Origin: Cheiracanthium punctorium | Lineage: Eukaryota > Arthropoda > Arachnida > Araneae > Cheiracanthiidae | NCBI GenBank assembly: GCA_038373885.1 | Contig: JAWZYV010013175.1 | Span: 186,001-250,000, forward strand | DNA: 64,000 nt | Reading direction: 5' to 3' | Shown: one piece after another, positions 48,701-61,367 of the stretch | How the letters are laid out: the number at the start of each line of letters is the position of its first letter | How positions within the stretch are numbered: the stretch's first letter is position 1 | The notes under the pieces: model-generated | The model's input: the letters and a program-made list of their open reading frames with translations, nothing else | Databases searched by the model: none | What the model was told of the DNA's origin: nothing | Made by a program: the position numbers and the translations under genes

Positions 48701-51130
48701 TTTCTCAATATTTATTTATTTGGAAAAATCCTATGTTATTATCGAGCTTCATAAATTTCTTCGCGTGTATTTTATTTGATTAACTGTAAATATTGTAATA
48801 TTATGGCTTCAGAAAATTTTGCAAGATTTTCACAAAATCTAAAAAAGAAAATAAACAGTTTGAAAATTGACGTAATTTCAAGTTTAATAGCCAACTATTT
48901 GCTCCCCCAATACACACCCCCACCCACCACCCCCCAGAAAAGGGGAAAAATAATTTCATATTTACAAAAAAGAGAAAGAAATTTTTATTCAAAATTCTTG
49001 AAAAAATCGGCAGTTTTCAATCGATGTCAATCATTTAGCAAATTGCATTTCATTATTTCAATTTTTTTTCGGGGATGCTAGAGTAAACATTTACACGATT
49101 TCACAAAGTATCAAAATCTATGAAATATTCAAAAAAAGTTCTGCATTTATAATTTAATTAACATGAAATCTCACATAATTCCCAATTCCATTCTATTCCA
49201 CTGCCATTTTTCACTAATGTGAGAAGAAAGATTTATTCGATTCTGGCGAAACCTCGAAAATCTGATAAATAAATAAGTAACAAATAAATAAACTGAAATA
49301 TTTTGACACCTATAGTTTAAGTGACCACTTATGATGATGCTAAATTTTAATTCAATCGCTTTAAGGATTTACGTTTGATAAGTGAACAAAAATTTTACAC
49401 AACTTGAATAAATCTTCTCAAAATCTAATAAGGAAAAAAAATAAAGATGCACACCTATAGTTTGTGCTAAGGGATAACCCATCATGTCACTAAATTTCAT
49501 TTTTATTCAAATTAATAATTATTATGGGAATTATTCGGCATAATTTACGCATTTTAAAAAGATTTTTGCATTATGGTAGTACTATGGGTGATGCTGCATG
49601 TGAAACCTGCTGGTGGCTTCATTATTATCTATGTCCAACAAAACCTCTGTGTATGACGATCTAGGTGGTAAATCGATCATCCGACAATATTACAAAATTA
49701 GGAGACTTCTCATAAAGGCAGAACTTTTGCTTGCCTACTGGACGCTCCATAACGGACAATGCAAAATTACAAAAATACAAATTTATTTTTTAGTACAAAG
49801 TTTTTAAAATAATGTTGATCATGATTTCGTATATTCCTCACGAAATATTAAATTTCATTCATGTTATAATAAAAATTTTAAGTGTTTATTATTACAAACT
49901 TGCATTTTTTGTATATATTTATAAAAAGCAATATTTAATTTTCTACCTGTAATCCGAAAACTAACCAAATAAATTAAATAAAAGTAAAATTATACATTCT
50001 TTTTGCTTGTGTGTATACTCCTAGCACAGCTCAATGACACGTTATTTTTAGTAAACATATGAAAAAAGCCTCTACGGTATGATATCCGGACTGAAATAAA
50101 ATTTAAAAAAAGTCATTTGAAACTACTAACATTCAGCACTTCAAATAATTTCTTCCACTTTCAAAGATTTTTATTAAATTATTTTAACCATGTATTAAAT
50201 CGATGCCTTTTTCTATCATTAGTATAAATATATTTTCCCATTTTCTTTCTTCCCTATAATAAGCACTTGCTTCTTTCGTGATAAAAGTTTCTAAATTCTT
50301 TTGATTTAAGAGCTTTGCGAATATTTTGACAGGTAATAATTATAACTTTATAATCTTACTGAATTACTCGCAAACAGCAATTTATATTTCGGAGTTTTCC
50401 TGCATTTCTTCGAGTGAAAAATGCTTCTCTGAAATAAAAACTCATAATGTACGTAACGTAACTGCGTTTTTTTTAAACGATGGTCTTACTACTTAATTAT
50501 TTTGAGTGTTTACGCTTGTAAAATGGCTTTAAAGTATTGGAGAGGCATTGCTATACTGTATTCATTAAAATTTACGAAAGGTGCTGCGTACTGAAAAATG
50601 TTGCGGACATAATTTTAAGTTTTATCGATTGTCAACTGCTTCATCGTCTTGGTTCTGGACACAGGTTTTAAAGGTTTAATTTGGGGATGATTTTCATTCT
50701 TTGTAAAGATTTTTATATACTGAGTGTTCTGAAAGTAATTAAAAAATATATGACACTTACATTTTTCTTGAGTGCAAAATGATAATGATAAATCCCGTCT
50801 AAACAAATGCAATATGTTACTGTGTTATTTGAGTGAAAGGAAAATATTAGTTTTTGAAAAACAAGTTGGATGTGATAGAATTAATCAATCAACACTCGCC
50901 TTAAGGTCACTTGTGTGTGTGTGTGTGTGCTGCTTGAATTATCAGATTAATTTGACGCATTGGTCAATTTCCAACATGCTCTCTTCAAGGGACCAGAAAT
51001 TACATTTGCAAATTATCCTCAACTTTATTACCCTTTTCTGAAAATTTGTTTCTACACAGACAGACATAAATTACTTCTCACGGTTCAATAGTTTCTTTTT
51101 TTTCAGAACACCATTTCCCTAAAGAATATA

Positions 51131-51210
51131 CGTGCAACCCCCCACCCCGTGGGCCGGATGTGGCCCGAAATGACTTTTGATCCGGACTGTGGAGCATATT
51201 CCCATGGTAA
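51131..51210 (+). mobile_element. Possible hAT end fragment
   Basis: GTGGGCCGGATGTGGCCCG and following bases resemble the subterminal GGGCCG.ATG.GGCCC region of some hAT families. The terminal CAG end is degraded and no partner end was found. Confidence 0.3.
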
Positions 51211-52232
51211 ACCCAATAAACCATTCAAAACCCCATGTAAATTCTACAGTTTAGCCCGCAACTTTCCAAACGTTCTCCATGTCCATTACTGCCCTCAACC
51301 ATACATCTCACGTGTTTGAATGATACTCAAAACCTCTCGACTTAATTTCCCAAGCTTATATCATCTCAGTTCGTCGTTAATACGCAAAACTAGCATCGAC
51401 ATATGTTGAATAGAAAGTATTATATAATAATACAAAAATCCTAGATTTGTTTTATATTTTATTGTATAAAAGTTCAGAATCCTATTCAAAATTTTTTCAA
51501 TACATAATTAGAAAAAATTTAACCATAATATTTGTACAGGAACACATTATATTGCAAAATCTTTTGTTCTGTTTTATTTCTTTTTTCAATATTTTAGAAT
51601 ATTGTCAGAATAAAATAGATCAGATAAAAACATTTCTCATTACTCTAAAATTATATTCACGAAGCATTCAAATTTTCAGTTGACTCAGCAGAGCGAATTA
51701 CTTCAAAGGTTAGGGAAGAAAATGATATTCACCATTTTTGCAAATGAACTATGTGTCTCTGACAAACGGTTTAGGAAATAGCCACTGGGCACCGTAAGCA
51801 CTGGACACCTTAGTACCGTTTCACATTTTGATATATGTAAATTTTAATAAATGTGAGTTTTTCTAAGTAATTTTTACAGTTGCCAAGCCCATAAATATTT
51901 GCTTTGACATTTAAAAATCCATTTTCTACAACTAGTTTTGGTTAATTTTAGTCTTCCGTGAATTCTTACATGATGATAATGTCCACTTCTTCAGTCTTCT
52001 GTCTAAAAGGAAATAAGAAAAAAGAAATTTTTTTCTTCAAATTTTATCTTTGATAGTTTTTTTAACTATTAAGGCTACTATTTTCTATTTAAACTGAAAT
52101 ACATTTCTTAATATATGGAATTGTCCCCTGGAATTGCAAGATAGAAGGTAAAAATTGGTCAGGTACAAAGAGATTAAGGAGCAATAGATTTAATTAGGAT
52201 GTCGTGTGTTCAATTTCAGTGATTTTGTTGCA

Positions 52233-52510
52233 GACTCCATGAAATGGAAACTAGTGCTCCTATCTGGGAAGCATTATCACTATCAGTTGAAAGCGTTATT
52301 TATTTTTCCTAGCCTTTATTTACGAGAATTGAACTTTAACCCACAAAATATTTTGACATTACCAAGTAGGATATTGACATTTCAATTTTTATACATAATG
52401 ATTTTAAAAGAAATCATCCCTTCTTCAAGAAGTGACATCAGAAATTTATCTATCATTGCTGATATTAGCAAAATTTGAAGAAAGTCTCAAAATTATTGGG
52501 CGCATATAGG
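52233..52510. mobile_element. piggyBac-type MITE, family B, copy 2
   Basis: A reverse-oriented, diverged copy of 1219-1495. The matching segments include TATCAGTT.AAA.CGTTATTTATTTTTCC, TTTAAAAGAAATCATCCCTT and GAAGAA..C in the same order. The right end runs TATAGG then TTAA (52511-52514), one base off the copy 1 terminus. The left end is degraded, so its boundary is approximate. Confidence 0.6.
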
Positions 52511-53887
52511 TTAAGGACCCAGCGTAAACAAAACATTCAAAAGAAAAACAAGAGTGCTTCGAAGCACTGTCCATGATCTTAAACAACTCTCCCAATTGAA
52601 GCAAATGCAGCAACTCGCAGTGTTTAATTTCATAAATTACGAGTTTTTATTTGACATATTTCTATTATTAATGCTTATTATTTCAGTCATTCATTCTTCG
52701 ACATCATATGCTGTTTATAAACACTGCTAATTAAATCCTCCTAATTTTTTTTAATGTAAGCTGACAAATGACGGCAACTTTCTTCTCTTAAAAATAAACC
52801 TTTTAAATAATAAAAAAAAAACTCTGTACCGTATAAAATTTTAAGCACTATTTCTATAAAGCTTATACAGCACGGAACAAATTCACCAGCTAATAGAATG
52901 ATGCCGTTCTGAAAAGCACAAAAGCACAATCATACTTTAAATTCAGTTCTGACGTACTCGCAATATTTTATTCAGTATTAAACTGCGGAATATTTCATGC
53001 CATTCGAAGTCACAATGTAGCGATGTGCAAAAGGTGACAATTGTTTACGAAAATATCCTGCATAAAATATCGTAAACAGAAAATATTGAGCAGAATAGGA
53101 AAGATGCCCAGAAAAAATGATATGCACCATTTGGAACACCCATTTCCATATCCATTTTCGTTACATGAACTGCAAATGGAGACATGCTGCGAAGGATACG
53201 CCATTTATCTAAGTACCACATCAGAGTCATGAGATGTATGTCACTATTTTTATAAATAACTCTTAACATTGCTACAATACAATTATGCTGCGTGATTTGA
53301 CTTTTCATAAAGCGATTTAAAGATTTTTTCACTCTTTGCATTGGATTCAGTCTATGTAATAAATACTATATGTGCTTAGAAGAATGCATTTATCAACCGT
53401 CTTCAAAATTCTTATCAGCTCGTCAATGCATTTATGAGCAGTTTTGTACCATAAGTTTGGCACCAAACAAAAGTTCCTAAAATTGAATGTAGCTTGAAAA
53501 TATCGTTTATATTTGGCGAGAAATTGCCAATTCCTACCTGTTTAGAATGGTAATACGTTTTTTTCTTCTGGTTCTTTTAAGTAATTTCGTCTTTTTTTAA
53601 AATCATACTTTGTTTTATAAAATGCCTATAAGTTTCATAATAAACTTAATTTCTCATGGAAACGAGCAAAGTGATCGGTTATAATAAGCAAATTAATTTA
53701 ATAATAAATGGGCTAGTATTCTTTATACGAATTCTGCCGAGTAGTACACTGAAGAGAACTTGAATTAGGATGGCTGGTATAATAAGAATTTTGAACAGTG
53801 CCCCATCCTGAAATTGACTTGCAAATGAGGTAAGCAGTAGTTTGAAGAGATAAGGAGTGGAGCTTACGGTGTCACTAATAGTCGAAG

Positions 53888-54197
53888 GCATAATGGTTAA
53901 GATAACGCGTCAAGCACATTTGATTTGGTCAAATCCCCGGGCCCGAAGAATATGTCACTTCATTCCGGAAGTAATACAAAGACCTCGGGCTCTATCACGA
54001 TGCAATCGGAAAGCTATCCGTGCCAGATAAATCAAGCCTTCTCGACTGATGACATCACAATCCGAGAGAACCTGTCTAAGTGTCCTACTACGAAACTATC
54101 GAAATCGTTTCCATGTCGGATTCGCTATCGAAATAATGCTGTTTTTTCGGACACGTCAGATGAGCGCAAAAACTTGCATTCCGATATCGGAGAGTAG
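53888..54197 (+). mobile_element. Probable tRNA-derived SINE
   Basis: ATAATGGTTAAGATAAC resembles a degenerate A box, and GGTCAAATCC about 40 bp downstream a one-base-short B box. A GC-richer body continues to about 54197 before AT-rich DNA resumes. The plus-strand frame over the body (from 53925) shows no domain. Confidence 0.4.
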
Positions 54198-54507
54198 ACG
54201 ATGAATGGGATTCTTATTGTGTGCAGTATGGTGTTTTAAGCACTGTCACAAAAGGTCCCCCCCTTTTCTCGGCAATCTTGAGTTTCCATCCCTGTGAAAG
54301 AATACATCCTTTCTTGATTGATGTCCCCCAGCTAAACATTCTGATGACCTCGTTTGAAAAATAGTAGAAAAAGGGATGGAAGCAGTATATTGTGATTGGT
54401 TAATCGGTCTCTATTCACCACAGTGTCGGAGCAATGTCAAAAATGCACCTTTCTTTTACACGCTATATTCATGGTAGCACCTAATTAAGGGTTGCGGCTG
54501 TTTATCC

Positions 54508-54774
54508 GAAGAATTTGATAATTCGTAAGCGAGAGCTATCCGTCACTGATACTTTCCGCGGACATCGTGTAGAGCTCTTGGATTTTCACGCACCACTGTA
54601 TCAAGGGTGTACCGTGAGGATGTCAAATTTGGCGAAACTGCCCCTGCAAGTCTCGACTGTCGCGGGCAGCAGCGAGTGGATGACCGAGACAGTCGGTGGC
54701 TAGTCCACAATGTAACAGCGGAGAGACGGAACACAGTGCAACAGATCATCCGTCAGTTTAACGCTGGTGCATAG
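54508..54774 (+). pseudogene. Tc1-like transposase N-terminal pseudogene
   Basis: In one plus-strand frame the translation gives EFDNS, a stop (54526-54528), ARAIRH, a stop (54547-54549), then an uninterrupted 74-codon run to a TAG at 54772-54774. That run contains LGFSRTTVSRVYRE, the recognition-helix region of Tc1/Tcb1-type transposases, followed by the linker GQQRVDDRDSRWL and RRNTVQQIIRQFNAG, which match the second helix-turn-helix half (RR.TV.QI...FN.G). It is the DNA-binding domain only; no DDE catalytic domain follows. There is no start codon. Confidence 0.75.
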
Positions 54775-54834
54775 TTTATATTTGTGAAGGTGTTAAAGTT
54801 TGATATATTTTCTGGAAATTTGTTCCAAATTTCG

Positions 54835-54949
54835 TTCGTTTTATTCCATTTTTTGTTTAAATGGAATAAAACGAATTGAAAATCAAAGACGATTTAATTG
54901 AAAATCAAAGAATCTCTAGCCTCCAGATACTGGGAGGCTAGAGATTCTT
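54835..54949. repeat. Two adjacent perfect 17-bp hairpins
   Basis: Hairpin 1 pairs 54835-54851 with 54859-54875 (7-nt loop). Hairpin 2 pairs 54908-54924 with 54933-54949 (8-nt loop). Both stems are perfect. They lie just downstream of the Tc1 pseudogene, separated by a short direct repeat of TTGAAAATCAAAGA. Confidence 0.9.
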
Positions 54950-57900
54950 CGAACAGTTTAGTTGCCTGATTTTGTTTTTTAGGGATTTTTTAATGTTTTA
55001 AATATTCTTAGTCTGTTTTGTTTCTCTGATCTCTGTACGGCGTAAGGATAATGTCTGTAATCGCCTGATGCACTGGAAAAAAAAAAAAGTTTAACTTTTA
55101 GGAATCAGCTTGCTTAATGTTAATCCAGAATAAACAGATACAACTCAAAAAAGTTAATATTAATTCCAATTTGGAAACCATCATTTTGTTTAAGTTGCAG
55201 TCATTATTGAAAACAACCCATCAAATAATTTAGTAATTATAATTGAAAGAAAATTTTACGGTTATTTCTAAAAAATTTCTTAGAAGTTATTTAGTACATA
55301 ATAAGAAACTTAATTTTCCCATTATTGTTCCTATTTCTAGTTTAAAAAAATATTTAATGACAACAAAAGCTTTCAAAATCAATTATAGTACAAGAGATAT
55401 CACACATTGAATTCAAACAAAATGTCCTTTTTTAAATCTGCATGAATGAAATTGCCATTATTTGGGGGAAAAATTGGCTGAATATCATTTATATCTTTTT
55501 TTATTTCAATGAAATACCCATTATAGTAGTTAATGGATTTAAGCACGATATTCAATGATTATCTTTCCAATTGAATATTTTTCTTCGGAATAAAAATATT
55601 CATTTCCGCATTTTAATTATACATTTCATTGAAACTGATGAGCTATAAACGTATAAATTTTGATCATTATCTGTTTAATAACTCAATATTGACCTTTATA
55701 GAAATAATTATATAAAAGTTTTTAATGTAAACACTATTTCTGAAACATTGCGTTTTGAAAAAACTTGTTAACTGGCATATAACAGTTTTTCAAGTATTTT
55801 TTTTTTATGTGGATCTTTTAAAATTCCATTATCATACTATTTGCATTCCTGATAACAATGAACATTTAGCTAACTTCTTGAGAGAAGAATTGTAATATTT
55901 ATAAATATAGTGTGTGTTTCAAATTGCTTGATCAGTAGGCTGACAGGCGGCAAGAACATTCTGTAAAAATTTCGCTGAGTATTTTTATCATTTCGTACTC
56001 GGCAATTTTACTCTACCACTTCAAAGTACGCAAAAATGCCCTTTAGAAGATACAATCTTTGTGGTTTTCCTAAAGACACACAAATAAAATTATTTTCTAC
56101 GAAGAGAAATGGTGTATTCATTTTTAAAATATTATAGAGAGATAGTTTCCTAATAAATACGATTGGAGTGCAACACTTAAAAATATATATATTTTTGTTA
56201 TTTTACTTATGATTTTATGTTACTTATGTAATGTATACTTAATAAAATACTCTTTCAATGCAGAATATTTTAAAATTTTTAAAAGATGTTTATTTTAGAA
56301 CGTATTAATGCAATTCTATTAAAATGTATGCATGCTTAAACTTTCGTAATACATCAAAATTAAAAAAACAAAATAAAGAAATATAATCGATGCTGTGGAT
56401 TCTAAAAAACTTCAAGTACATTAAATATTATTCACAGTATATCTTCAGTCTCGTGTGTACTCTAATTTTTATTAAAAGTTCCTAAACAAATTTATCTCCA
56501 ATTTCAAAAATGTGTAACGTAAGCAAACCATTAAAAGAAATTCGATAACACAAACAACCTAGAATCATTAATTTCCATGTAGTGACTGAGCACCCTTTTA
56601 TTTAAAGAGTAAAGCAATGTAATTATACTTTCTGGCATGATGAAAAATTCCATTAAAATTCCAATTTTCATACAGACTGTGAAAGTAATGAGTTATATAG
56701 ATGTATTATTTGAAACATCGAAAGCTGTGCACTTAGCTATAAATTTAATGCGAACGTAGCTCTTTCAATTCATGATATGCATAAGTATAAACAACTTCTG
56801 AAATTAATAACATTTCCATTTCTTTGCAATCTTTAAATAACTTATCTTACATTACGTATGTAAGTTTGAAATGTGTAAGAATGTTTCACAGGATTAATAC
56901 GTATGTTAATTTAATATTTGGTGGTGATTAATGCACTGCAAATATGTATGCAGATGCTAGAGTGAAACGCGTTCTAATAGTGATACTGTAAATATTTAGA
57001 ATGATGTTTCCACTATGTAACAAATTTACATATTCCTGTTACGTACCATGCTTCAGTATTACATTGCATCAGAATATTGTGGATATGTTACAATGATTAC
57101 AATAATCATTTATAATCCTGAATTGACAATAATTTCTTAGGAATTTCTGTGCTAATTATCAGTGCAAAGAACAATTTTTATGAAATGAAATTTTCCAAAC
57201 CTAATTTTTATGATGAAATTTCCTAAATCTATAAAATGATTCTTTTTAAAGTATTTTTTGAAATACATTCATACTGATCTTTAATATTTAAAAAATTAAA
57301 AAAAACCATTGTCCTTTACTTAAAATAACTGTAGTTTGGCATGCCACGTAACTCAAACTGAAACGAGTTTATGAAGCATCCTGAACTAAAACATTCGAAA
57401 AGTCTCAAACCACGTAAAATTGTAATCTTAGCGAATCACGTGTTCAATAACAGCTACAGTTTCCTATTATCTAAAACAGTTTTCACGCAGACGAGCAAAT
57501 CCTAAGAGCATAATTTAACTTCTGTCCCAGTTAAGTGATATAAAGTAATTTCAAACAAATAACCGAATTAAAAGTCAACCTCTAAGATGTAATATAAGAA
57601 TAATTATTGGTTTCACCTCCCATCAACGTACATTTCAGCATATTTTCCAAGATATACTCCACAAGCGGAAATAGTGCATTCTGTTTTGTCTGATTCAAAA
57701 TATAAGACATTTTATAAACTTATTACCAGTGAGCGCGTCTATTGGAGCATATTTGAAGTTCTCGTTTTTAAAAGTTCAGGTTTGGAATCTAGTATTAATA
57801 AACATTTTAAGAAATTAAGAAAAAAGAATATGTGCGTAAGAGTTTTTCAAATTGAAATGTTAAGCGTCGAAAGGGCGTGGAACATGGGTGGTGGAACTGG

Positions 57901-59665
57901 TGGGATCGAGTAATTTCAGTATTACCAGTTATTTATATGTGTATTTAACCTAATTCAACAGTGTAGTAAAACGTACTGATAATTTTTCAGTGGTTTATGT
58001 AATAAAATACATATTCAGTAATAACTTTTTAACATGGGGGCAGTTTCATTATCTATCTATATATATATATATATATATATATTAGTTTAGTCATATGTTC
58101 TGGTGATATTTTCCTGCAGAAAACTGGAAAAAACTGGAAATTTTTTGTTCTGGTGTTCTGGTTTTGTTCTGATTGAAGTCGTTTTATTCAAACCATATTG
58201 TGTAAAGATGGTATTGAATTTTTTTTTTTTTTGATTTCTTTCACAATCTTCAAAAATATGTGCTAAAAACACTGAACGATAAATCAGAATTTCAGTGCAA
58301 TAACTTTCAATGTATTGAGAGGTAAGTAATAAAAATAAATTGGAAGGTCCGTGTTTGTAATATAATTTATTTCTAACTACAAAAAGAGATGCACTACATT
58401 CATGTTTGAGGGCATTTATTATGTCAAAATGCTTAATAAATATGATCAATGTTCATCATTTCTTAAGCTGTTTTCAGTTCCAATAAAATACGATGTATTC
58501 GTAAAGGTTCATTTACTTTGTTTAACAATTTTCTTTATACTGCACCGAAAATTGGCAGACGTTTATACGTATTGAAAATTACGTCTATACTGCAGATAGA
58601 AAAAGTAGCAAAAATAAAGGTAAACTAGTATAACTGGAGCAGTTATGTTACTTTTTATGTTTAAATTTCTATATTATCGTCACATAACAATATAAAAGAG
58701 TCAAAAATTGAAAATATAGAGAAAAAAGTTTATATATTAATATGAACATAGTTTTTCAAGTTTTTAAAATAAAATAAATATTTGAAAAAAAAACTTAAAT
58801 GTAAAATACACTACATTTTAGGATTTAAAGAAAAAACAAATCCTTCAATGGAGTTTTACAGAAATTAAATCCAATAAAATTAAACTTTTAATCCTATAAA
58901 TTTTGTATGTACCTAAGATTAGGCAAGAAACGAAAATTTTAAGAAACATGAGTCCCTCTTTCTGACATCCTTGCGTCCGATCAAATTTACAGTACAAATC
59001 AGTCAGCAGAATCAAAATCTTACTCAACAGCCTTATAACGAAGCTTTAAAGTGATTAATAGTTTAGGGCGTAAATTATTTAAATGATTAATATTCCCTTA
59101 ATTCATACTGCGAAGTTTTAAAATCCATTCCTGATTCTTCAAGAACGTTTATTCCTGATATTACGTGAAATATTCCCCTTCATCGCCACGATTTTATCTG
59201 AGTCCCCGAATATCATATTTACGATATGCTAACATTAAATAATCGACTTACCTTCCGAAGCACGAACCCATTGTTCAGTCTCAAGTTTCCCCAGCAATAA
59301 ATACTCTATGCACTTACGTTGCTAATTAGAAACTTAAGTGTAGTGCAAAGTAAGGAAACGCTGAGTTTGTTACGAAGAATATTTATATAAATATGCTTAA
59401 TACGTGTGATTTTTAGAAATCTTTCTGAAACTGTGAAATTATAATTTTAGTGTTGTGAACAACTACAGTTATATGTAAAAATTTTTGGCAAATATTCTGC
59501 AATTTTTTTTATTACCCGTCGATTACTGGGTTTTCTTATCAGCCTGATTTTGCTTTGAAATAATTTATCTTTATTTCAAGAGCAATTTTGTTGTGTCATA
59601 AAAGCGATGATTTCACGATATTATTTCAGCTTCTTTATATCCAATGAGTTTTCGGTATATACATA
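54950..59665. other. AT-rich DNA, nothing supported
   Basis: No gene is supported. It contains a (TA)n tract at 58057-58082 and scattered homopolymer runs. Confidence 0.45.
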
Positions 59666-60478
59666 CAGAGTTGCCCAAATTAAACTTCCCCAACTCAGAG
59701 GCCTGTGCAGGATGTTGTATGGGTCATAATGTGATGGAATTTTGAAAACAGACACTTCAGATCACGCGCTCGTGTTTTATTAAAAAAATGTTATTAGTAC
59801 AAGAAGTTGCCGGTAGGTGGCGCTGAAGATCAACTAGATGTTCTATATATGTGCCGTGGTCAAATAGGGCATATCAACAGCACGAGAAACAGTTGGCACA
59901 CTGACAACACCGTGTGGCGATTGGCTAGTGGCGTCCACGACCGTCAAAGAAACGTCTTCTACGCGTGCAGAATCCATAACATGCTGTCCTCTACCTGGTG
60001 AAATTTCCAGCTGTCCAGTTCTTTCGAACTTTTTCATCATGTCTTGTAAAGCGCGTGGTGTCAGTGGTCCTCCGCGTAAGTTGTTCAGCCGATGGAATGC
60101 TCTGATCGCAGCACAGGAGTTCTCGTCATTCTCGTAGAAAAGTTTCACTAACAGAGCTTTGTCTTTCAAATTCTTCATTGTGCATCAGCGAGAAGGAAAC
60201 AACTGTCTGTGCAGCGCCTGTCTTCCACTTTTGTAGGGCTCATCTTTTGGATACGTGGAGCAGAAGCTTTATTTCTACAAATCACGTTGGTGCAATATGC
60301 AAATTACTAGTGTTACAGTGCCAACTATCGGCGACTTCTTGTACTAATATTTTTTTTTTTTTTATAAATCACGAGCTCGTGATCTGAAGTGTCTGTTTTG
60401 AAAATTTCATCACATTATGACCCATACAACATCCTGCACAGGCCTCTGAGTTGGGGAAGTTTAATTTGGACAACCCTG
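59666..60478 (-). mobile_element. DUF4817-coding element with about 160-bp terminal inverted repeats
   Basis: The ends CAGAGTTGCCC and, inverted, CAGGGTTGTCC begin arms of about 160 bp (59666-59825 and 60316-60478). Apart from one A-run stretch the arms are highly similar by eye. The 4-bp sequence CATA flanks both sides (59662-59665, 60479-60482). The interior holds one truncated minus-strand gene. The size (813 bp) and lack of catalytic domain indicate an internally deleted copy of a longer DNA transposon, probably of Tc1/mariner type, to which DUF4817 proteins belong. Confidence 0.8.
59843..60178 (-). CDS. DUF4817-type helix-turn-helix protein, truncated transposase
   Basis: The 111-aa product begins with an ATG and has the features of the DUF4817 helix-turn-helix region found at the N-terminus of many arthropod transposases. 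These are LVKLFYENDENSCAAIRAF near residues 9-27, then LTPRALQDMMKKFERTGQL at 39-57. A GRG hinge and a second weak helix (SVPTVSRAVDMPY) follow. The DDE catalytic part that normally follows is absent: the frame ends within the left terminal inverted repeat. If expressed it could bind the element ends without catalysis. It is a complete short open frame, not visibly broken. Confidence 0.65.
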   Translation of the reverse strand: MKNLKDKALLVKLFYENDENSCAAIRAFHRLNNLRGGPLTPRALQDMMKKFERTGQLEISPGRGQHVMDSARVEDVSLTVVDATSQSPHGVVSVPTVSRAVDMPYLTTAHI

Positions 60479-60480
60479 CA

Positions 60481-60498
60481 TATATGTATATATATATG

Positions 60499-60549
<51 letters not shown>

Positions 60550-60550
60550 A
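60481..60550. repeat. Compound TATA/TGTG microsatellite
   Basis: Interleaved TA and TG dinucleotide repeats directly adjoining the right end of the DUF4817 element. Confidence 0.9.
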
Positions 60551-60808
60551 AAGATTTGGTAATCGCGTATTTCGAAAATAATAATTTAGATTTGGGTATT
60601 TCCAGGCATTAACTTTTTGACGGAGTGCATTATAGCGCAGAAAAATTTCGTGCGGCTTTTATGATTTGGTTTTACCTACTGAAAATTAAAATCTGACTAT
60701 TCCATTTTTGGAGATTTTATCTATCTAATAAGCGTTCAATTGTTTGGTGCGGTAGTTTTTATGTCATTTTTTATGTCATTTTTATGTAGGACTACTTTTC
60801 ATAGTATA

Positions 60809-61366
60809 CAGGGCGTTCTAAAAATATGGCTACACTTTCAAATATGAATTAAAGATAAACAAAAATTACCGCCTGCGATTATTTTACTTTCCACAAACTA
60901 AAGATTTGATTTTTTTCACTGAAATATAAACTATATGGATAAACTAGGTCTAATATCGTATCCACCGAGATCTCTAGCATCGACTCTTTTTGGCTTCTTT
61001 TAGAGATACGCGAAACGCATCGCATACACACTTTCCGCAATCTCCAGTTCGTGTTACTGGTGATTTAGAAAATCGAATTATAACATTTCGAATGTTGATC
61101 CTTCAATGCTTCAATTACTAGAAATATCGCACAGATTCTTAAACTGCGGTGGACTGTAAATATAATATTGGTGCGGATATTCAGATTGTGCAATAGAGCA
61201 TTGTAAGAAAAGCTTTAATATTTTCTTTATGGAATATAAAAAAAGAGTAAGCGAATATCTTTATAGTAGTAAGTGAATATATTTTTGAATATAAGTGAAT
61301 GTATAGAGTAAGTGTATATACAGCATAATACATTTTTGAAAGCGTAGTCATACTTTCGGACACCAT
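60809..61366. mobile_element. Tc1/mariner-type MITE (about 558 bp), degraded
   Basis: The left end CAGGGCGTTCTAAAAATATG continues as GCTACACTTTC. The right end, inverted, reads ATGGTGTCCGAAAGTATGACTACGCTTTC. The two ends align over about 38 bp with several mismatches. TA lies at 60807-60808, and a TA-rich sequence flanks the right end. No transposase is visible. Superfamily is inferred from the CAGGG start and TA flank. Confidence 0.5.
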
Positions 61367-61367
61367 A

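Larger units (their letters stand above)
45769..53887. other. AT-rich DNA, few dispersed remnants
   Basis: No gene is supported. It holds a TATAGTATACTAGCCGAAG-type repeat start near 48143, a hAT-like fragment at 51131-51210, a (TG)n tract at 50912-50929 and the MITE copy at 52233-52510. A C-run lies at 46670-46681. Confidence 0.4.

Noticed and set aside
53925..54197. 90-aa plus-strand frame in GC-richer DNA
   Set aside because: It overlaps the probable SINE body and matches no family I know.
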